This document shows, in pieces, positions 60,896-64,000 of a stretch of DNA of 64,000 bases. The notes under the pieces were generated by a model that searched no databases, was not told the origin of the DNA, and was given only the letters and a program-made list of their open reading frames with translations. The DNA comes from an uncultured Lachnospiraceae bacterium (GTDB lineage: Bacteria > Bacillota > Clostridia > Lachnospirales > Lachnospiraceae). Within the stretch, counting starts at the first letter, position 1. Each line of letters starts with the position of its first letter. The stretch is taken from the NCBI GenBank assembly GCA_902802515.1, contig CADCMM010000010.1, forward strand, positions 21,163 to 85,162. The letters run 5' to 3'. The translations under genes and the position numbers were made by a program.

Positions 60896-61573
60896 TCAGG
60901 AATGCACTCTTCTCTTTCTCGCCAGACCATTGCCGATGGCCTGCACGATCCACACCAAAACGATCAGAATAACCACAGTAAACACCATCAGGTTTGTGTT
61001 AAACGTCTGATAGCCATAGGTCAGCGCCAGATTGCCAACGCCGCCTCCGCCGATGTATCCGGCCATAGCTGTTGCTCCGATCAGACCGATGGTTCCCGTG
61101 GTGATTCCTAAGATCATGGATGCGAACGCCTCAGGAAATACAAATTTGATCACGATCTGAAACGTGGTAGCTCCCATGGATTTCGCCGCCTCGATGATCC
61201 CCTCGTCCACTCCCAGCAGCGCATTTTCGATCAGCCGGGAAAAATAAGGCGCAATGTAGATCACCAGCGGTACCAACGCCGCCTTTGTCCCGATACGGGT
61301 ACCCACGATCGCTTTCGTAAAAGGCATCACACACACCATCAGTATAATAAACGGCGTGGAACGGATGATATTGATAATGGCATTCAAAATCGTGTATAGA
61401 ATGTCATTTCTTTTCAGACCATCCTTGCGGGTCATCCACAAGAACACAGCCAGCACAAACCCAATGACGGCTCCGATGATCAGGGACCATCCTACCATAT
61501 ACAGAGTCTCTCCCGCCGATTTAATGACTTTCTCCAGCGGTATTCCCAGAAACGCTTCTAACTGCTGCGCCAT
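60896..61573 (-). CDS. metI: MetI family ABC transporter permease
   Basis: The start at 61573 overlaps the metN stop (TAATG) and has GGAGG 9 bases upstream; the open frame to 61606 is not needed. The 225 residues hold five or six membrane segments and the permease loop GIIEAAKSMGATTFQIVIKF then VFPEAFASMILGITTG, with the MetI motif AMAGYIGGGGVGNLALTYGY. It forms the channel of the methionine-type importer. Confidence 0.94.
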   Translation of the reverse strand: MAQQLEAFLGIPLEKVIKSAGETLYMVGWSLIIGAVIGFVLAVFLWMTRKDGLKRNDILYTILNAIINIIRSTPFIILMVCVMPFTKAIVGTRIGTKAALVPLVIYIAPYFSRLIENALLGVDEGIIEAAKSMGATTFQIVIKFVFPEAFASMILGITTGTIGLIGATAMAGYIGGGGVGNLALTYGYQTFNTNLMVFTVVILIVLVWIVQAIGNGLARKRRVHS

Positions 61574-62598
61574 TACAATTCCACCTCCTCGTACTGCTCC
61601 CCGCATTTTAAAATATATTCTTCACATTTTCGGATCTCGTCATCGGTTCCCGCAAACAAAACCAGCATGATGCCGATCACAATGCCCTCGATGATACTGA
61701 TGGTACAATAGAGAAGATTTGTCTTCACTTCAAATTTCGTATTCAGTTCCCACAGCAGCGGCTCGGTATGCTCTGTATTTTTCATCTTGATGCGGAGAAT
61801 TTTATAGTTCTCTGTCATGGCCCTGATACCGGGAACCAGAGGAGCCGGAACCTCATCATGGATCAGATTGCCCACAAACTCCCTGGCAATTTTGGTCTGA
61901 GGATTCGTAAACACATCGATCACAGATCCGTTTTCCACCACTTTACCGTAATCCATCACCGCCACTTTATTGCAGATGTGACGGATCACATTCATTTCGT
62001 GGGTGATGACAATGATGGTCACATTCAGCTTCTCATTAATTTCTTTCAGCAGATCCAGAATAGACTCCGTGGTCTTCGGATCCAGCGCGGAAGTGGCCTC
62101 ATCGCACAGCAGGATAGAAGGATTGTTCGCCAGGGCTCTGGCAATGCCTACCCGCTGTTTCTGCCCGCCGGAGAGCTGATCCGGATATGCGTTTTTCCGA
62201 TCCGCCAGGCCTACAAAAGTGAGAAGTTCATCCACCCGTTTGTCTATATCCGCCTTGCCAACGCCATTCAGTTTCAGTGGAATAGCAACATTATTATAGA
62301 TTGTCTTGGAATTGAGCAGATTAAACTGCTGGAAAATCATGCCGATCTTCTTTCTGGTAGTCCTCAGTTCCTTATCCGACAGATCGCCAAGGCACTGATC
62401 CTCCACAAACACCTTTCCCGAGGTAGGTACCTCCAGCGCATTGATCATCCTTACCAGGGTAGATTTTCCCGCGCCGGAATATCCGATGATACCATATATA
62501 TCTCCCTCTTCAATCTCCAGAGAGACATCATTCAATGCCTCAACTTTATTTTTCCCATCAAATATTTTTGTCAAATGTTCCAGACGGATCAAGCTCAT
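61573..62598 (-). CDS. metN: Methionine ABC transporter ATP-binding protein MetN
   Basis: The start at 62598 (MSLIRLEHLTKIFDGKNKVE) has GAGGAG 8 bases upstream, inside the end of the amidohydrolase gene (41-base overlap). Walker A GYSGAGKSTLVRMI, signature LSGGQKQRVGIARAL, Walker B SILLCDEATSALDPKTTES and switch His IVITHEMNVI. The C-terminal 90 residues are the NIL/ACT-like regulatory domain that binds methionine in this family (LLYCTISIIEGIVIGIMLVL). Confidence 0.95.
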   Translation of the reverse strand: MSLIRLEHLTKIFDGKNKVEALNDVSLEIEEGDIYGIIGYSGAGKSTLVRMINALEVPTSGKVFVEDQCLGDLSDKELRTTRKKIGMIFQQFNLLNSKTIYNNVAIPLKLNGVGKADIDKRVDELLTFVGLADRKNAYPDQLSGGQKQRVGIARALANNPSILLCDEATSALDPKTTESILDLLKEINEKLNVTIIVITHEMNVIRHICNKVAVMDYGKVVENGSVIDVFTNPQTKIAREFVGNLIHDEVPAPLVPGIRAMTENYKILRIKMKNTEHTEPLLWELNTKFEVKTNLLYCTISIIEGIVIGIMLVLFAGTDDEIRKCEEYILKCGEQYEEVEL

Positions 62599-63769
62599 GG
62601 TCAATCTCCTCTTCCCACTCTTCTATATAACGCAGAAAATATTCCACCCCCAGTTTCAGCGCCGATTCATCAATGTTAAACCGGGGATTATGCTGGTTAA
62701 AGCGCAATTTCGGATCTTTATTTCCTCCTCCCAGCATCAAAAATGCCTTTCGGTTTGTATATTTAGCAAAATCCTCTCCACCCATCTGTGGAGGAAGCGT
62801 GATCAGGTGATCTGCTCCAAATACAGCGTTGGCAGCCTTCCTTCCGGTAGCAGTTACCTCTGGATCATTGATCGTCACCGGCGGTCCCCAGTGATAATCT
62901 ACAGAAATATCTGTGCGGGTTGCCGCAGCAATTCCTTTCGCCACCCTTTCCATCGCCTCCGGGAATTGTCTTCGGGTGTCCTCAGAAAATGCCCTCGCCG
63001 TTCCTGACAGATGCGCCTTTTCCGGAATAACATTGGAAGTGGTTCCTGCGTTAAAAGAAGTAACTGAGATCACCGCAGGTTCCAGACCGCCAATTTCTCT
63101 GGCAATAATTCTCTGAAATTCACCACACAACGCTACTCCGGCTGCAATGGGGTCGATGGCCAGTTCCGGATGAGCGCCGTGCCCGCCTCTCCCCACAATT
63201 TCAATATCAAAGGTATCCGCACTGGCCATGATCGGACCTTCCACCAGAGAAGCGTATCCGGCTTCCAGGCTTCCCCAAATGTGAAGTCCAATGAGCCGAT
63301 CACATTCCAAGACTTCGGAAACTGTTTTCATATAATATGCACCGCTGTCCTCAATGGACTCTTCCGCCGGCTGAAAGATCAGCCGGACAGTGACTTTCAG
63401 ATTTTCTTTTTGCTCATTCAACAGCTTCGCCGTTGCTAAAAGAACCGCTACATGGGCGTCATGTCCGCAGGCGTGCATAACACACGGATTCTCGGATGCA
63501 TAATCACATCCGGTCTCTTCGGTCACCGGAAGCGCATCCATGTCTGCCCGTATTCCAATCGTATGTTTGGAGGAATGCGGTCCTTTGATCGTAGCAACCA
63601 CGCCGGTGCGGCAGACCTCTATATAAGGAATCCCCTCCGCGTCCAGATATTCTTTTATTTTCTGCTGCGTCTGTTTTTCTTCCCAGGAACGCTCCGCGTG
63701 CCGATGAAAATATCTTCTCAGTTCAATCAGCTCCGGTTCCACTGCAATGGTCTGCTCTTTTAAACCCAT
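62558..63769 (-). CDS. M20 family N-acyl-amino acid amidohydrolase
   Basis: A 403-residue peptidase/deacylase of the M20D family. Metal ligands lie in GIRADMDALPVTEETG, MHACGHDAHVAVLL and VRLIFQPAEESIEDSG, and the lid domain with GRGGHGAHPELAIDPIAAGV is present. It removes acyl groups from amino acids such as N-acyl-methionine. Its place as the first gene before metN suggests that the imported compound is an acylated or modified amino acid that is deacylated inside; this is inference. Confidence 0.93.
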   Translation of the reverse strand: MGLKEQTIAVEPELIELRRYFHRHAERSWEEKQTQQKIKEYLDAEGIPYIEVCRTGVVATIKGPHSSKHTIGIRADMDALPVTEETGCDYASENPCVMHACGHDAHVAVLLATAKLLNEQKENLKVTVRLIFQPAEESIEDSGAYYMKTVSEVLECDRLIGLHIWGSLEAGYASLVEGPIMASADTFDIEIVGRGGHGAHPELAIDPIAAGVALCGEFQRIIAREIGGLEPAVISVTSFNAGTTSNVIPEKAHLSGTARAFSEDTRRQFPEAMERVAKGIAAATRTDISVDYHWGPPVTINDPEVTATGRKAANAVFGADHLITLPPQMGGEDFAKYTNRKAFLMLGGGNKDPKLRFNQHNPRFNIDESALKLGVEYFLRYIEEWEEEIDHELDPSGTFDKNI

Positions 63770-63832
63770 CGTGATCTTACCTCTTTCAAACCTCTTATTT
63801 CATATCATTCCGATATGATTAAGTGCATTGAA

Positions 63833-63861
63833 ATAGTAGCACTGCCCAATCCAATTGTCAA
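63833..63861 (-). promoter_or_regulatory. Promoter of the M20-metNIQ operon
   Basis: On the minus strand TTGACA (63856-63861), 17 bases, TACTAT (63833-63838), 64 bases before the ATG. A small dyad TCATATC/GATATGA lies near 63800-63819. No SAM riboswitch or T-box is seen in the short leader. Confidence 0.75.
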
Positions 63862-63952
63862 GAGTATTCTTTATGAATTTTTGGGAAAAGCAACAGCAAA
63901 TCAGGGTTGTTTCATGAAGAATAATTGAGACACAGAATACCTCAATAGTTAT

Positions 63953-63993
63953 CGAGGGTTATGAATGCTATACAAAAGTGTTCAAAACCCTCG
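63953..63993. repeat. Inverted repeat at the right edge
   Basis: CGAGGGTT (63953-63960) and AACCCTCG (63986-63993) pair across 25 bases and are followed by ACTTTTT to the window end. It could be a plus-strand terminator or the end of a larger repeat that continues beyond the window. Confidence 0.35.
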
Positions 63994-64000
63994 ACTTTTT

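Noticed and set aside
63770..63870. SAM or other methionine riboswitch before the M20-metNIQ operon
   Set aside because: The leader after the promoter is about 60 bases with only a small dyad; no conserved aptamer core.
1..64000. tRNA, rRNA or prophage genes
   Set aside because: I looked for cloverleaf ends, conserved rRNA words and phage structural genes on both strands and saw none; very small RNAs could be missed by eye.

Overview
The window looks like a chromosomal segment of a low-to-mid GC Firmicute of class Clostridia, most likely family Lachnospiraceae. This rests on the conserved block priA-def-fmt-zinc peptidase-rsmB-rlmN-prpC-prkC-rsgA-rpe-thiN, a PASTA kinase, a DUF4317 protein, BspA-type leucine-rich repeat proteins and a MurE with a DNPR motif (meso-diaminopimelate wall). 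The genus cannot be told. Every confident gene but one is on the minus strand; the exception is a short-chain dehydrogenase at 58272-59030. I see no tRNA, rRNA, CRISPR array, prophage or transposase gene.

Region by region. 1-3030: a TetR-MATE-PEP/pyruvate-binding enzyme operon with a perfect palindrome over its promoter; the enzyme runs off the left edge. 3040-3450: non-coding repeat debris. 3565-15680: an accessory cell-surface region with a secreted unknown, two BspA-like LRR proteins, a DUF4428 zinc-ribbon protein, a giant repeat-rich secreted protein broken by one frameshift and one in-frame amber codon, and an orphan NarL-type response regulator. 16156-22400: NUDIX hydrolase, then a polar amino-acid ABC transporter, a cytidylate-kinase-like protein and the two subunits of L-serine dehydratase, behind a strong promoter and a leader terminator. 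22466-31850: a FUSC-HAD fusion protein with mnmA, DUF554, and the run ychF-lgt-mreB-recD2-comF. 31850-33045: a gene-free stretch with a six-copy 64-bp tandem array and two miniature inverted-repeat elements. 33046-48420: L,D-transpeptidase and the conserved translation, kinase/phosphatase and wall block up to murE. 48569-56400: CAP-domain protein, then a sucrose operon carrying its own Enzyme I and HPr (ptsI-scrA-ptsH-scrR-scrB). 56464-59561: GNAT acetyltransferase, short DUF4317 protein, truncated YczE-like protein, the SDR and DUF1893. 59885-63769: an M20 amidohydrolase with a methionine-type ABC transporter (metN-metI-metQ).

The most notable signals are: several families of short palindromic or MITE-like repeats sitting exactly at gene ends; an HPr lacking Ser46 inside the sucrose operon; the FUSC membrane domain fused to a HAD domain with decayed catalytic motifs; the broken giant surface gene; and two ABC solute-binding proteins without a lipobox cysteine although lgt is present. 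No single locus is clearly a new defence or biosynthetic system; the best candidates are listed as findings.
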